DNA of 64,000 nucleotides, taken from Bacillus_CJ salitolerans. Lineage in GTDB: Bacteria > Bacillota > Bacilli > Bacillales > SA4. The notes below the pieces were generated by a model. It was given only the letters and a program-made list of their open reading frames with translations, did not search any database and was not told the origin of the DNA. Shown piece after piece: positions 15,711-22,780 of the stretch (position 1 is the first letter of the stretch; each line of letters opens with the position of its first letter). The stretch covers positions 1 through 64,000 of the forward strand of contig NZ_JBHUEM010000060.1 of assembly GCF_042680805.1 (NCBI RefSeq), written 5' to 3'. A program made the position numbers and the translations under genes.

Positions 15711-17174
15711 CTATACTTCAAACCAATCGCCACCCCAAACATATGAATCTTTCACTCTATGTCTAAATTCGCCTATCTCTTCATCATACATATAGTCTCT
15801 TTGATACGTTTCAATGTTTTCGATAATATCGAAAATACTATCGGCTATATAATGAACCTCTAGATTCTTCATCGTAGGATGTAAGGAAATACGGACCCAC
15901 CCTGGTTTAATAAAGGTATTACCTTTATCGACTTCCGCTGTAATCTGTTTTGATTGTGAGAGTCCAATCTTTAACAGATAGTGTCCATACGTCCCAGCGC
16001 ATGCACATCCCCCGCGAGCTTGAACACCATGTACATCATTTAGAAGCTTAACAAATAAGTTGTGGTGAATGCCCTCAACATAAAAAGAGAGGATAGGAAG
16101 TCGCGTTTTATATTGCCCTTCTAAGATGATGACTCGCTTATTTTCTTCCAATCTTTCAAATAACAGATGAACGAGCTCATTTTCTCTTTTTTCTATCTTA
16201 TCAATGTCCATTTTTTCTTTGAGTTTAATGGCTAGAGCCGTTCGAATGGCTTGCAAAAAACCAGGGGTTCCTCCGTCTTCTCGCGCTTCAATGTCCTGGA
16301 GATAAGATTTCTCGCCCCACGGGTTCGTCCAGTTGACGGTACCTCCACCTGGGTGATCTGGTATTGAGTTCGCATATAAATGCTTTGAAAAAATCGCGAT
16401 GCCTGTGGAGCTAGGTCCGCCTAGAAATTTGTGTGGCGAGAAAAAGATTGCATCTAATTTCTCAGCAGGATTTTTCGGCTTTACATCCATTGCCACATAA
16501 GGAGCTGATGCAGAAAAATCAACAAAGCAGAGGCCACCGTGCTGATGCATAATCTTTGCAAGGTGATGATAATCTGTTTGGATACCAGTTACATTTGAGC
16601 AGGCTGTAAAAGCACCAATTTTTAATGGGCGATCATTGAATTCGGAAAGGCGCTGACTTAAGGAGGACGTACATACCTGTCCTCTGTCATCTGGGGGAAT
16701 AATGACTACATCTGCAATCGTTTCCTCCCAGCTTGTTTGATTAGAGTGATGCTCCATATGTGTAATAAACACAACAGGGCGTTCCTTCTCAGGTAAGGAC
16801 AGCGTTTGTTTGATTCCTTCATGGAAAGACAAGCCTAATATTCGCTGTAACTTACATAATGCACCTGTCATCCCTTTGCCTTCCAATAATAAGGCGTATG
16901 TGTCATCAGCATGTACATGACTTTTAATAATGTCTCTTGCTTCCTTATAAAAAACGGTCATCATTTTTCCCGTAATATTGGATTCTGTATGTGTATTTGC
17001 AACAAAAGGACCGAACTGGTAGGATATTTTCTCTTCAATCGGAGCGTAGAGTCGCCCGCTTGCTGTCCAGTCTGCATACAGAATCGTTTTTTTTCCATAG
17101 GGAGAATGGAAGGTTTCCTTCTGCCCAATTATTTCTTCGTAAAAAGGATGGAAGTATTCTTCTAGGCTATTCAA
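15711..17174 (-). CDS. Class V PLP-dependent enzyme, cysteine-desulfurase-like
   Basis: The 487 residues form a fold-type I PLP enzyme of the NifS/SufS superfamily. The Schiff-base lysine is Lys249 (FFSPHKFLGGPSSTG), THMEHHSNQ gives the PLP-stacking His, and VDFSASAPY the PLP-nitrogen Asp. The loop RGGCACAG carries Cys390 and Cys392 at the place of the desulfurase catalytic Cys. It is about 80 residues longer than SufS, with an extended C-terminus (YMYDEEIGEFRHRVKDSYVWGGDWF). Sulfur mobilisation from cysteine is possible; the physiological substrate is not known. The start is a TTG ten bases after AAGGGG, because the ATG inside the binding site hits a stop. No sulfur-carrier genes adjoin it. 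Confidence 0.88.
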   Translation of the reverse strand: MNSLEEYFHPFYEEIIGQKETFHSPYGKKTILYADWTASGRLYAPIEEKISYQFGPFVANTHTESNITGKMMTVFYKEARDIIKSHVHADDTYALLLEGKGMTGALCKLQRILGLSFHEGIKQTLSLPEKERPVVFITHMEHHSNQTSWEETIADVVIIPPDDRGQVCTSSLSQRLSEFNDRPLKIGAFTACSNVTGIQTDYHHLAKIMHQHGGLCFVDFSASAPYVAMDVKPKNPAEKLDAIFFSPHKFLGGPSSTGIAIFSKHLYANSIPDHPGGGTVNWTNPWGEKSYLQDIEAREDGGTPGFLQAIRTALAIKLKEKMDIDKIEKRENELVHLLFERLEENKRVIILEGQYKTRLPILSFYVEGIHHNLFVKLLNDVHGVQARGGCACAGTYGHYLLKIGLSQSKQITAEVDKGNTFIKPGWVRISLHPTMKNLEVHYIADSIFDIIENIETYQRDYMYDEEIGEFRHRVKDSYVWGGDWFEV

Positions 17175-17384
17175 GTGGTGTCATCCCCTTAAAAGGAAAA
17201 ATTTCAGGTAGTATATATGTATTTACAGTTAGGGAAATGGTGAAAGTTTTAATCGTTATACGATTAATTAGAGGATTTGATGTAAATTGTTAATTTATTT
17301 AAAGTTAATATTAATATTTTTAATAAATGTATTGATAATTTTAATGAGAGTCATTATAATGAAGTCAAAAGGAGGTGGAAAATA

Positions 17385-17756
17385 GTGGATATACCGGTAA
17401 TAACGACTTGCCCAATCTGTCAAGAGAGGCTAAAGGTAACGAAGCTTTCATGTGGATATTGTAAAACAACAATAGAAAATACATTTGAATTCCCAGCTCT
17501 ACTGTCTTTGAAAAAAGAACAGCTTCAGTTTATTGAGACCTTTATATTATGTAGAGGTAGTATTAAAGAGGTCGAAAAGGTACTCGGAATTTCTTATCCA
17601 ACGGTGAGGAACAAATTAGAAGAAATCATTACAGAATTAGGAGATCCATACCAAGTGAAACAAGAAAAAGAAGACGAAAAGAAAAATGTTATTGAGAAGC
17701 TTAGCAGCGGTTCTATAAGTGCTGAGGAGGCAATCAAGCTATTAAAGAAAAAATAA
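17385..17756 (+). CDS. DUF2089 family zinc-ribbon / HTH protein
   Basis: This 123-residue protein has an N-terminal zinc ribbon (CPIC at about 9-12 and CGYC at about 23-26) and then a helix-turn-helix-like segment (FIETFILCRGSIKEVEKVLGISYPTVRNKLEEII), followed by a short C-terminal SHOCT-like hairpin (LSSGSISAEEAIKLLKK). DUF2089 proteins are thought to be transcription regulators; the target is unknown. GTG start with a perfect AAAGGAGGTGG. Two SHOCT-like genes follow at 17869 and 18240. The C-terminal motif of this protein (ISAEEAIKLL) resembles the start of the next protein (INNEEAADIL), which supports a linked function. Confidence 0.88.
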   Translation: MDIPVITTCPICQERLKVTKLSCGYCKTTIENTFEFPALLSLKKEQLQFIETFILCRGSIKEVEKVLGISYPTVRNKLEEIITELGDPYQVKQEKEDEKKNVIEKLSSGSISAEEAIKLLKKK

Positions 17757-17868
17757 AAAAGCACTTCACCAAAAGAAGTGAAGTGAAGAAAAAAGTGTGT
17801 ATCTATATTTTACAAAAAATAGTATGACTCGTCGAGATATTAATAAAAATGATGAAGGAGTGGAGAAG

Positions 17869-18234
17869 ATGAGAGGAGAAATTACAAAGGTTCTGGAGCT
17901 ATTACAGGAAGGGAAAATTAATAACGAGGAAGCTGCCGATATTTTATCCGCGTTAAAGGAAGAGGTAGCCCCGGCGCTTGAACCGAAAGGCTATATGTCA
18001 AAAAGTCTAAAAATTAAGGTGGATTCTGAAGACGGAGATAAAGTGAATGTAAACTTGCCCCTTAAGTTAGTAAAGTCATTGCATGGGGCAATTGAAAACA
18101 TACCTGTAATCCAAAAACATTTAAATGGTCTAGATATGAATTTAATTTTAGATGCAATCTCTAATCATGTAGAAGGTCCAATCGTTGATATCGATAGCGC
18201 AGACGGCGAAAAAGTGTGTATTGTGATTGAGTAG
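17869..18234 (+). CDS. SHOCT-like domain protein
   Basis: This protein of 121 residues begins ITKVLELLQEGKINNEEAADILSALKEE, a SHOCT-like helical hairpin, followed by a beta-rich domain with SKSLKIKVDSEDGDKVNVNLPLKLVKSLHG and ending VDIDSADGEKVCIVIE. There is no membrane segment or signal peptide. In B. subtilis YvlB-like proteins combine a similar start with a longer adhesin-like region; here that part is short. GAAGGAGTGGAGAAG precedes the ATG at 17869, so the frame's earlier ATGs are rejected. It is five bases ahead of 18240 and downstream of DUF2089, presumably one transcript. Confidence 0.8.
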   Translation: MRGEITKVLELLQEGKINNEEAADILSALKEEVAPALEPKGYMSKSLKIKVDSEDGDKVNVNLPLKLVKSLHGAIENIPVIQKHLNGLDMNLILDAISNHVEGPIVDIDSADGEKVCIVIE

Positions 18235-18239
18235 AGCAT

Positions 18240-18497
18240 ATGAAAATTAAGGTTGTGACAAAGGATCTTCCATTTCCAATACGAATATATCTTCCTTATG
18301 GGCTTGTTCGTTTTTTAACATCACCACTACTCATAAAATATTATGTAAAGCACATAGATTCAAAGACTGCGAAATGGCTGGATGGGATTGATGCTAACAT
18401 GATTAGTGAATTAACAAAGGTATTTAAGGAATATAGAGGAACAGAACTTGTATCAGTCAAAGACAAGGATGGGACAGAAGTTAAAATAACATTATGA
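18240..18497 (+). CDS. Small partner protein of the SHOCT-like gene
   Basis: The 85 residues share the plan of the second half of the preceding protein: a strand (MKIKVVTKD), a loop with the pattern RIYLPYGLVRFL comparable to NVNLPLKLVKSL, a helix, then a strand pair ending VSVKDKDGTEVKIT, comparable to VDIDSADGEKVCIV. It looks like a diverged duplicate of that domain without the N-terminal hairpin. No function is recognised. The start lies five bases after the preceding stop, so translational coupling is likely. Confidence 0.75.
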   Translation: MKIKVVTKDLPFPIRIYLPYGLVRFLTSPLLIKYYVKHIDSKTAKWLDGIDANMISELTKVFKEYRGTELVSVKDKDGTEVKITL

Positions 18498-18508
18498 CCG
18501 AATCTTTA

Positions 18509-18546
18509 GGTGTGCTGTAAGAAGGTTTACGCACACCATTTTTTTG
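18509..18546 (+). terminator. Terminator of the DUF2089 cluster
   Basis: Stem GGTGTGC / GCACACC with a 15-base loop followed by ATTTTTTT. Its U-run abuts the GGAGG of the MFS gene. Confidence 0.8.
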
Positions 18547-18556
18547 GAGGAAAAAG

Positions 18557-19840
18557 ATGAAGGAAATCTTTAAGAATAGAGTGTTTTTAAAGCTGTTTTT
18601 GGCCACGATTACTTCTCAGATGGGTTCAACAATTGGTAATATGGCATTCGCTTTCTATTTGTTAGATCATTTTAGTCGTCAGCCTTACTTGGCGACACTT
18701 GCGGAGCTCATGTATTCTTTACCTACGTTAGCAGTATTTTTAATTGTTGGGGTGGTCGCAGATCGACTGGATCGTCAAAAAATTGCGGAATACTCAGATT
18801 GGATCAGGGCAGGATTAACACTGTTTTTATTTCTTTCGATATTTGTGAATATCATTCCGCTAACCTTTGCCATTTTGTTTATTAGAAGTGCGATTGCGAA
18901 GTTTTTCTACCCAGCAGAAGCTGGTCTCATTCAAGGAATCTTGACAAAGGAGCAGTACCAAACAGCGGCTGGATTAAATCAAATGATTTTTAGTATGTTT
19001 ATGTTATTCGGGGTTGGTCTTGGCGCCTTAACGTACAAACTTATCGGTATTTATGGTGCATTATTGATTGACGGACTTAGCTTTATTATGTCTGCATTCT
19101 TAATTCGGGCATGCTCTATTTCTGACGAAGTCAAGATGCCAAATGGAAAAACAAGCATAAAAGAGCTTACGTTTAAACAGACTCTACAAGATTTTAAAAA
19201 GGGTGGAACATATATCCTTCACAACAAGCTTCTCCGTACATTGATTATGGGTTTCCTTATTTTTGGTTTTATCAATGGTGGATTTGCGATTCTACCCATT
19301 TTCACGATGAAATATAAACTAGCACCAGATAATTATGAGTGGTTTGCATCCTTATTTGCCATTTTCTTTGGAATTGGTATTTTTACGGGAAGTTCACTTT
19401 CAGCCTTTTTCGGGAAGCTATTTAAACCACATATTTTAATGATCATGGGGATTTTGGCAACAGCGGTCACAACAGCCGGTATGGGGGTATCTGATGCGAA
19501 GTGGATATATTTTGTATTCGTTAGCATCACAGGCTTTATGATTGCCCCTATTAACGTTGCCTTAGCCGGTTGGATTCCTTCACTAGTAAACCCAAGCTAT
19601 ATGGGGAGAGTAAACGGTTGGGTAGACCCAATTATGATGTTAGCGCAATCCATTGCATTAGGCATCATTGCATTACTTTTCCCAGCATTCATCACATCTG
19701 TTGAGTATATTTATTACGGGGTTGCAATCTTAATGTTTGGTGTAGGCTTATTTTATATGACAACTTTACCAAGACTAGCAAGAGAGCAAGAGTGTGTGGA
19801 TATTCAAGCTATTCAAAAGGAAGCGCCTGTTGAAGGATAA
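18557..19840 (+). CDS. MFS transporter
   Basis: This 427-residue major facilitator protein has twelve hydrophobic segments in two halves. Motif A between helices 2 and 3 is GVVADRLDRQKI (usually GxLaDrxGrkx). The first half resembles macrolide-efflux-like members (F-LL-ATITSQMGSTIGNMAFAFYLLDHF), so export of a small hydrophobic compound is the best guess; the substrate is unknown. The segment FKKGGTYILHNKLLRTLIMGFLIFGF marks the central loop into helix 7. GGAGG precedes the ATG by 7 bases. It lies between the DUF2089-cluster terminator and the candidate RNA at 19880. Confidence 0.9.
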   Translation: MKEIFKNRVFLKLFLATITSQMGSTIGNMAFAFYLLDHFSRQPYLATLAELMYSLPTLAVFLIVGVVADRLDRQKIAEYSDWIRAGLTLFLFLSIFVNIIPLTFAILFIRSAIAKFFYPAEAGLIQGILTKEQYQTAAGLNQMIFSMFMLFGVGLGALTYKLIGIYGALLIDGLSFIMSAFLIRACSISDEVKMPNGKTSIKELTFKQTLQDFKKGGTYILHNKLLRTLIMGFLIFGFINGGFAILPIFTMKYKLAPDNYEWFASLFAIFFGIGIFTGSSLSAFFGKLFKPHILMIMGILATAVTTAGMGVSDAKWIYFVFVSITGFMIAPINVALAGWIPSLVNPSYMGRVNGWVDPIMMLAQSIALGIIALLFPAFITSVEYIYYGVAILMFGVGLFYMTTLPRLAREQECVDIQAIQKEAPVEG

Positions 19841-19845
19841 TTAGG

Positions 19846-19873
19846 TTGACAAATGTAGAATAACTTGTATAAT
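19846..19873 (+). promoter_or_regulatory. Strong sigma-A promoter
   Basis: Perfect -35 TTGACA (19846-19851) and perfect -10 TATAAT (19868-19873) with a 16-bp spacer, only 5 bp after the MFS stop. No protein gene follows for 340 bp. Confidence 0.85.
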
Positions 19874-19879
19874 TTGCTT

Positions 19880-19985
19880 GTAATGTATAATATTGTCATC
19901 GCGAACTGATAAACCGTGGTTCAACCACTCTCATTTGAAATGAGCCGGTTTCGTATCTCTTACCAGATATGAAGCCGGTTTTTTA
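19880..19985 (+). ncRNA. Candidate structured small RNA
   Basis: About 105 nt downstream of a consensus promoter. AAACCG (19911-19916) pairs with CGGTTT (19946-19951), enclosing two perfect hairpins, TGGTTCAACCA and CTCATTTGAAATGAG, as a three-way junction. A third hairpin follows (CGTATCT / AGATATG, 19952-19971), then a second copy of GCCGGTTT running into a U-run. AAACCG could pair with either copy, which would suit a switch or a terminator/antiterminator. I do not recognise it as a known riboswitch class. The next gene (20223) is separated from it by a repeat. Confidence 0.6.
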
Positions 19986-20205
19986 ATGAATAAGAAATAA
20001 TACGTTTAGATTGTATCTTATTAAAATGTGCTTTAGTAATCCGGCTCCAGCGCCCAGCTAAGATGAAATGGCGACGATCTTTGCCATTTCATCCTACTCG
20101 AGGTCAAAAACCCTGTCATGAATAAAAGGGAAAACCTCCCTTTTTTCATGACAGAACATTGCTCTGCCTTAGCCTAAACGGGGCGCTTGCGCCTTTTGTT
20201 CTTTT
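19986..20205 (+). repeat. Family A structured repeat, full copy (copy 4)
   Basis: Left module GAATAAGAAATAATA...GATTGTATCTTATTA (subfamily i), then GGCTCCAGCGCCCAGCTAAG, a perfect hairpin GATGAAATGGC / GCCATTTCATC, CCTACTCGAGG, a second hairpin CTGTCATGAA / TTCATGACAG, then TTGCTCTGCC and CTTAGCC...GGGGCGCTTGCGCCTTTTGTTC. The outer AGCGCCC and AGCTAAG pair with GGGCGCT and CTTAGC. It ends about 18 bp before the HD gene start. Confidence 0.88.
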
Positions 20206-20222
20206 TAGGAGGTTATGAAACG

Positions 20223-21185
20223 ATGTATATTTTTTCGAATCAAGCAGAGGTTCATGAACCATTGTACGATACAACCATCTCATTATATCCTTGGGAATAT
20301 GAATTGTTACAGACTCGTCCAGTCAGAAGGTTAAAGTTTCTGTCACACTACGGGACTGGGTCATTCGTTACGTCAGTCAAGCATTCAAGGTATGAGCATA
20401 CGATAGGCGTTTGGACTCTCATTGCCACATTTTTTCCGAAAGATGAGGAGTTAAGAATAGCTGCACTCCTACATGATATTGGTCATCTTCCGTTTTCACA
20501 TGCGGTTGAAAAAACACTTGGTTTTAATCATCACCATATTACAGAGGAAAAGATTAGAAGTGAAGAAGTCACATCTATTTTAGTAAAACATCATTTTTTA
20601 CCAGAACGGATCATCGATTTACTTAACCAAGACACACCTTTATCTCACAAAACTCCTTACATATGCGCCGATCATCTCGATAGCTTCCTGCGGGATGCTT
20701 ATATGCTTGGTAAAAAAGGAATACATCCTTCTGAGGTAATTCGAACGATGTCATTCAATCAACAATATGTAGATGCAGATTATCATACAAGCAAACACAT
20801 TATGCTGATGATTTATCATGACCATACTAGCTTTCTATCACCCAAACTTCTTGCGTTAGATGCTCTTTTGGCAAAAGCGATATCAGAATATGCGAGAGAC
20901 CAATTCATAGACATTCAACAATTAACGAATAATGAGCTGATTCAAGTGCTTGTAAGTTCAGAAAATGTGAGAGTAAAAGAAATCATGAACATTATTCTAT
21001 GGGAGCCTGAAAGAATCAAGATTCATCATGAACAAGTAGACAATGCTGAAAAAGTGGAAGTAAGAAAGGTGTATGATAAGACACCTTTAGTAGACGGTGT
21101 ACCGCTTATCTCTATTTGCTCAGAATCTAAGCATTTATTACAATCGATTCGTGCCCTTCAAAAGGACTATTATATATCCTATTAA
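20223..21185 (+). CDS. HD-domain phosphohydrolase
   Basis: This 320-residue protein has the HD metal-site order KHSRYEHTIGVWTL (His), LRIAALLHDIGHLPFSH (HD) and a later Asp in CADHLDSFLRD, the arrangement of dGTPase/YwfO-like deoxynucleotide triphosphohydrolases and related enzymes. It is shorter than YwfO (about 430). Activity on nucleotides is inferred from the family. The ATG at 20223 has GGAGG ten bases upstream. An ATG at 20215 is out of frame. The ribosome binding site touches the end of a family A copy, so that element is in the 5' leader if transcription starts upstream. Confidence 0.85.
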   Translation: MYIFSNQAEVHEPLYDTTISLYPWEYELLQTRPVRRLKFLSHYGTGSFVTSVKHSRYEHTIGVWTLIATFFPKDEELRIAALLHDIGHLPFSHAVEKTLGFNHHHITEEKIRSEEVTSILVKHHFLPERIIDLLNQDTPLSHKTPYICADHLDSFLRDAYMLGKKGIHPSEVIRTMSFNQQYVDADYHTSKHIMLMIYHDHTSFLSPKLLALDALLAKAISEYARDQFIDIQQLTNNELIQVLVSSENVRVKEIMNIILWEPERIKIHHEQVDNAEKVEVRKVYDKTPLVDGVPLISICSESKHLLQSIRALQKDYYISY

Positions 21186-21228
21186 AATGAAGAGTAGTTT
21201 ATTAGATTGTGAGAGAAAGTGAAACTGG

Positions 21229-21253
21229 GAGCTACCTTATGGGTAGCTCTTTT
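21229..21253 (+). terminator. Terminator of the HD gene
   Basis: Stem GAGCTACC / GGGTAGCTC with a TTAT loop and TTTT. Confidence 0.82.
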
Positions 21254-21284
21254 CTAGCTTCTTTTCTAGCTTCTTTTCTAGCTT
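21250..21284 (+). repeat. 12-bp tandem repeat after the terminator
   Basis: TTTTCTAGCTTC repeated almost three times in perfect register, starting in the U-run of the terminator. Probably replication slippage. Confidence 0.7.
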
Positions 21285-21287
21285 ATG

Positions 21288-21475
21288 AAGAAAGTCTAAA
21301 AGTTTTCAGCAAGAGACTTGGAATCCAGCCAAGATGAAATGGCGACAATCTTTGCCATTCCACCCTACTCGAGGTCAAATATCCTGTCATGAATAAAAGG
21401 GAAAACCTCCTTTTTTCATGACAGAACATTGCTCTGCCTTAGGCTAAGCGGGTCGCTTGGGGCTTTTGTTTATTG
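21288..21475 (+). repeat. Family A structured repeat (copy 5) overlapping the sda 3' end
   Basis: Subfamily-ii left module (AAGTCTAAAAGTTTTCAGC), hairpin GATGAAATGGC / GCCATTCCACC (imperfect), hairpin CTGTCATGAA / TTCATGACAG and the right module with CTTAGGCTAAGCGGGTCGCTTGGGGC. The CGGGTCGCTTGGGGC variant differs from the usual ACGGGGCGCTTGCGCC. Its right 37 bp lie inside the minus-strand sda reading frame. Confidence 0.85.
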
Positions 21476-21618
21476 TAGTAGGAAGAGGTTCCTAATTTGA
21501 GTAATATACCTCTTCTTTCAATCTCTTTGTAAAGTAACGTAATGAAATCTTTATCTAATTGTTCTTTAATCGATATATTGTAGACCTCAAGTAATTCACG
21601 ATTTGATAATGACTTCAT
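21439..21618 (-). CDS. sda: Sda, inhibitor of sporulation histidine kinases
   Basis: The 59-residue protein starts MKSLSNRELLEVYNISIKEQLDKDFITLLYKEIERRG, aligning with B. subtilis Sda (LSDELLIESY...LNRDFIELIENEIKRRS). Sda is a helical hairpin that binds the dimerisation/phosphoacceptor domain of KinA-type kinases and blocks phosphorelay entry when replication is disturbed. AGGAGG stands 7 bases before the ATG at 21618; longer readings of this frame run through the divergent methyltransferase gene and are rejected. After about residue 46, where Sda normally ends, the frame reads through the right end of a family A repeat, adding KQKPQATRLA and taking its stop from the repeat. A near-consensus DnaA box lies upstream. 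Confidence 0.85.
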   Translation of the reverse strand: MKSLSNRELLEVYNISIKEQLDKDFITLLYKEIERRGILLKLGTSSYYNKQKPQATRLA

Positions 21619-21666
21619 AGGAAAACCTCCTATTCTAGTTCTAGTAGGAATTTTCCCTTTAAGCAT

Positions 21667-21675
21667 TATGGATAA
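21667..21675 (-). promoter_or_regulatory. Near-consensus DnaA box upstream of sda
   Basis: On the minus strand this reads TTATCCATA, one mismatch from TTATCCACA, about 50 bp before the sda start. In B. subtilis sda transcription depends on DnaA boxes in its promoter region, so the position is meaningful although a single 8/9 match is weak on its own. Confidence 0.45.
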
Positions 21676-21749
21676 ACATATGAATATGTTGTCGATATTA
21701 TGAACGAGTAGTGTTTCGTAAAAATAGACATACCAAATAGGAGAAGACG

Positions 21750-22352
21750 ATGAAGGAACAAGATTATGATCAACTATTAAATATTCAAACAGCTGGTGAG
21801 CAAAACGGCTTCTACTCTTCATATCATTATCATAGGTACGAGCCAACACCTTATAGAGCTTTAGAGCTATTATTTGAACAGTACAAGCTAACAAGTGATG
21901 ATTATATTGTTGATTTCGGATGCGGGAAAGGAAGGCTAGCTTTTTACATCCATTACTTTTTTCATGCGACTGTAAAGGGCATCGAAATGATTGAGGATTA
22001 TTACCATGACGCTTTAGTGAACTTAGAGAGTTATTTCGCAAATAAGAAGAGAAGAGATGGGGATGTACAATTTTATCATTGTTTTGCTGAAGAGTATCCT
22101 ATTGCTCCATTAGATAATCGATTTTATTTCTTTAATCCATTTTCAATCCAAATTTTTATGAAGACAATCAATCATATACTTGTATCAATCGAGCAAATTC
22201 CTCGGACAGTTGAGCTCATTTTATATTATGTATCAGATGAGTATTTATTTTATCTAGAGAATTGTACTTTGTTTGAGTTGAAACAAGAAGTAGTGATCCC
22301 TGAGATGAAAGACTCGAATGAGAGATTCCTGATCTACCGGCTAGTGGGTTGA
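21750..22352 (+). CDS. SAM-dependent methyltransferase, class I
   Basis: In this 200-residue protein the SAM-binding motif I is clear: DYIVDFGCGKGRLAFYIHYFF (near residues 51-71), followed by an acidic residue at the end of strand 2 (VKGIEMIE). Motif IV reads NRFYFFNPFS, suggesting a small-molecule or protein target; the N/D-PPY of DNA or glutamine methylases is absent. The product is unknown. TAGGAGAAGACG precedes the ATG. It is divergent from sda across 130 bp and has no downstream partner. Confidence 0.88.
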   Translation: MKEQDYDQLLNIQTAGEQNGFYSSYHYHRYEPTPYRALELLFEQYKLTSDDYIVDFGCGKGRLAFYIHYFFHATVKGIEMIEDYYHDALVNLESYFANKKRRDGDVQFYHCFAEEYPIAPLDNRFYFFNPFSIQIFMKTINHILVSIEQIPRTVELILYYVSDEYLFYLENCTLFELKQEVVIPEMKDSNERFLIYRLVG

Positions 22353-22391
22353 AGTTTGCTAATAGGTATGGTCAGTTCAGATTAGAAAGTA

Positions 22392-22611
22392 GTTGCTGAT
22401 TTTATATGGTCAGGGCAGAAGAGAAAGAAATCATGTCAGTGCATTAGAGAAAAGGAGTTGCCGATAAATTATATATAGTTGATGATAAAAATATATAAGT
22501 TGATGATAAATTGAAAAGTTGATGATATTTTCCAAAAGTTGCTGATAAAGTGAAATAGTTGCTGACAAAATGGAAGATGTTGCTGATAAAATTCAATAAG
22601 TTGCTGATAAA
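22392..22611 (+). repeat. Phased array of GTTGCTGATAAA cores (family C, copy 3)
   Basis: A lone GTTGCTGAT at 22392 and then eight cores from 22457 to 22611 at 18-21 bp, including variants GTTGATGATAAA, GTTGCCGATAAA and GTTGCTGACAAA. It lies between two plus-strand genes (methyltransferase and hydrolase). The spacers are AT-rich and mostly unrelated. Confidence 0.82.
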
Positions 22612-22780
22612 TTGAAAAACTAGATAGAATACTAGAAAAACTAGTTACATTTTTAACTATACAAACCTATTTTTTAGTAAAATCGAGCCGAAATGAAAGA
22701 AGATGGCTGAAAAATGCTATTTTTTTAGAAGAAAAAAGAAATAAATCGTTGAGATTAGTAGATAGTGAAGGAGAATGGTT

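Noticed and set aside
17757..17795. Terminator after the DUF2089 gene
   Set aside because: The hairpin CACTTCAC / GTGAAGTG is followed by A-rich sequence on the plus strand; the U-run would only serve the minus strand, where no gene ends.
19880..19985. Known riboswitch (fluoride, preQ1, c-di-GMP, SAM, THF, purine)
   Set aside because: None of the conserved core sequences of these classes is present; kept as an unassigned candidate RNA.
21439..22041. 200-residue minus-strand protein
   Set aside because: Its first 140 codons lie antisense to the methyltransferase gene without a ribosome binding site; only the last 59 codons (sda) are supported.
22392..22611. CRISPR array
   Set aside because: The core is only 12 bp with 8-9 bp spacers, cores are degenerate, and no cas genes are present.
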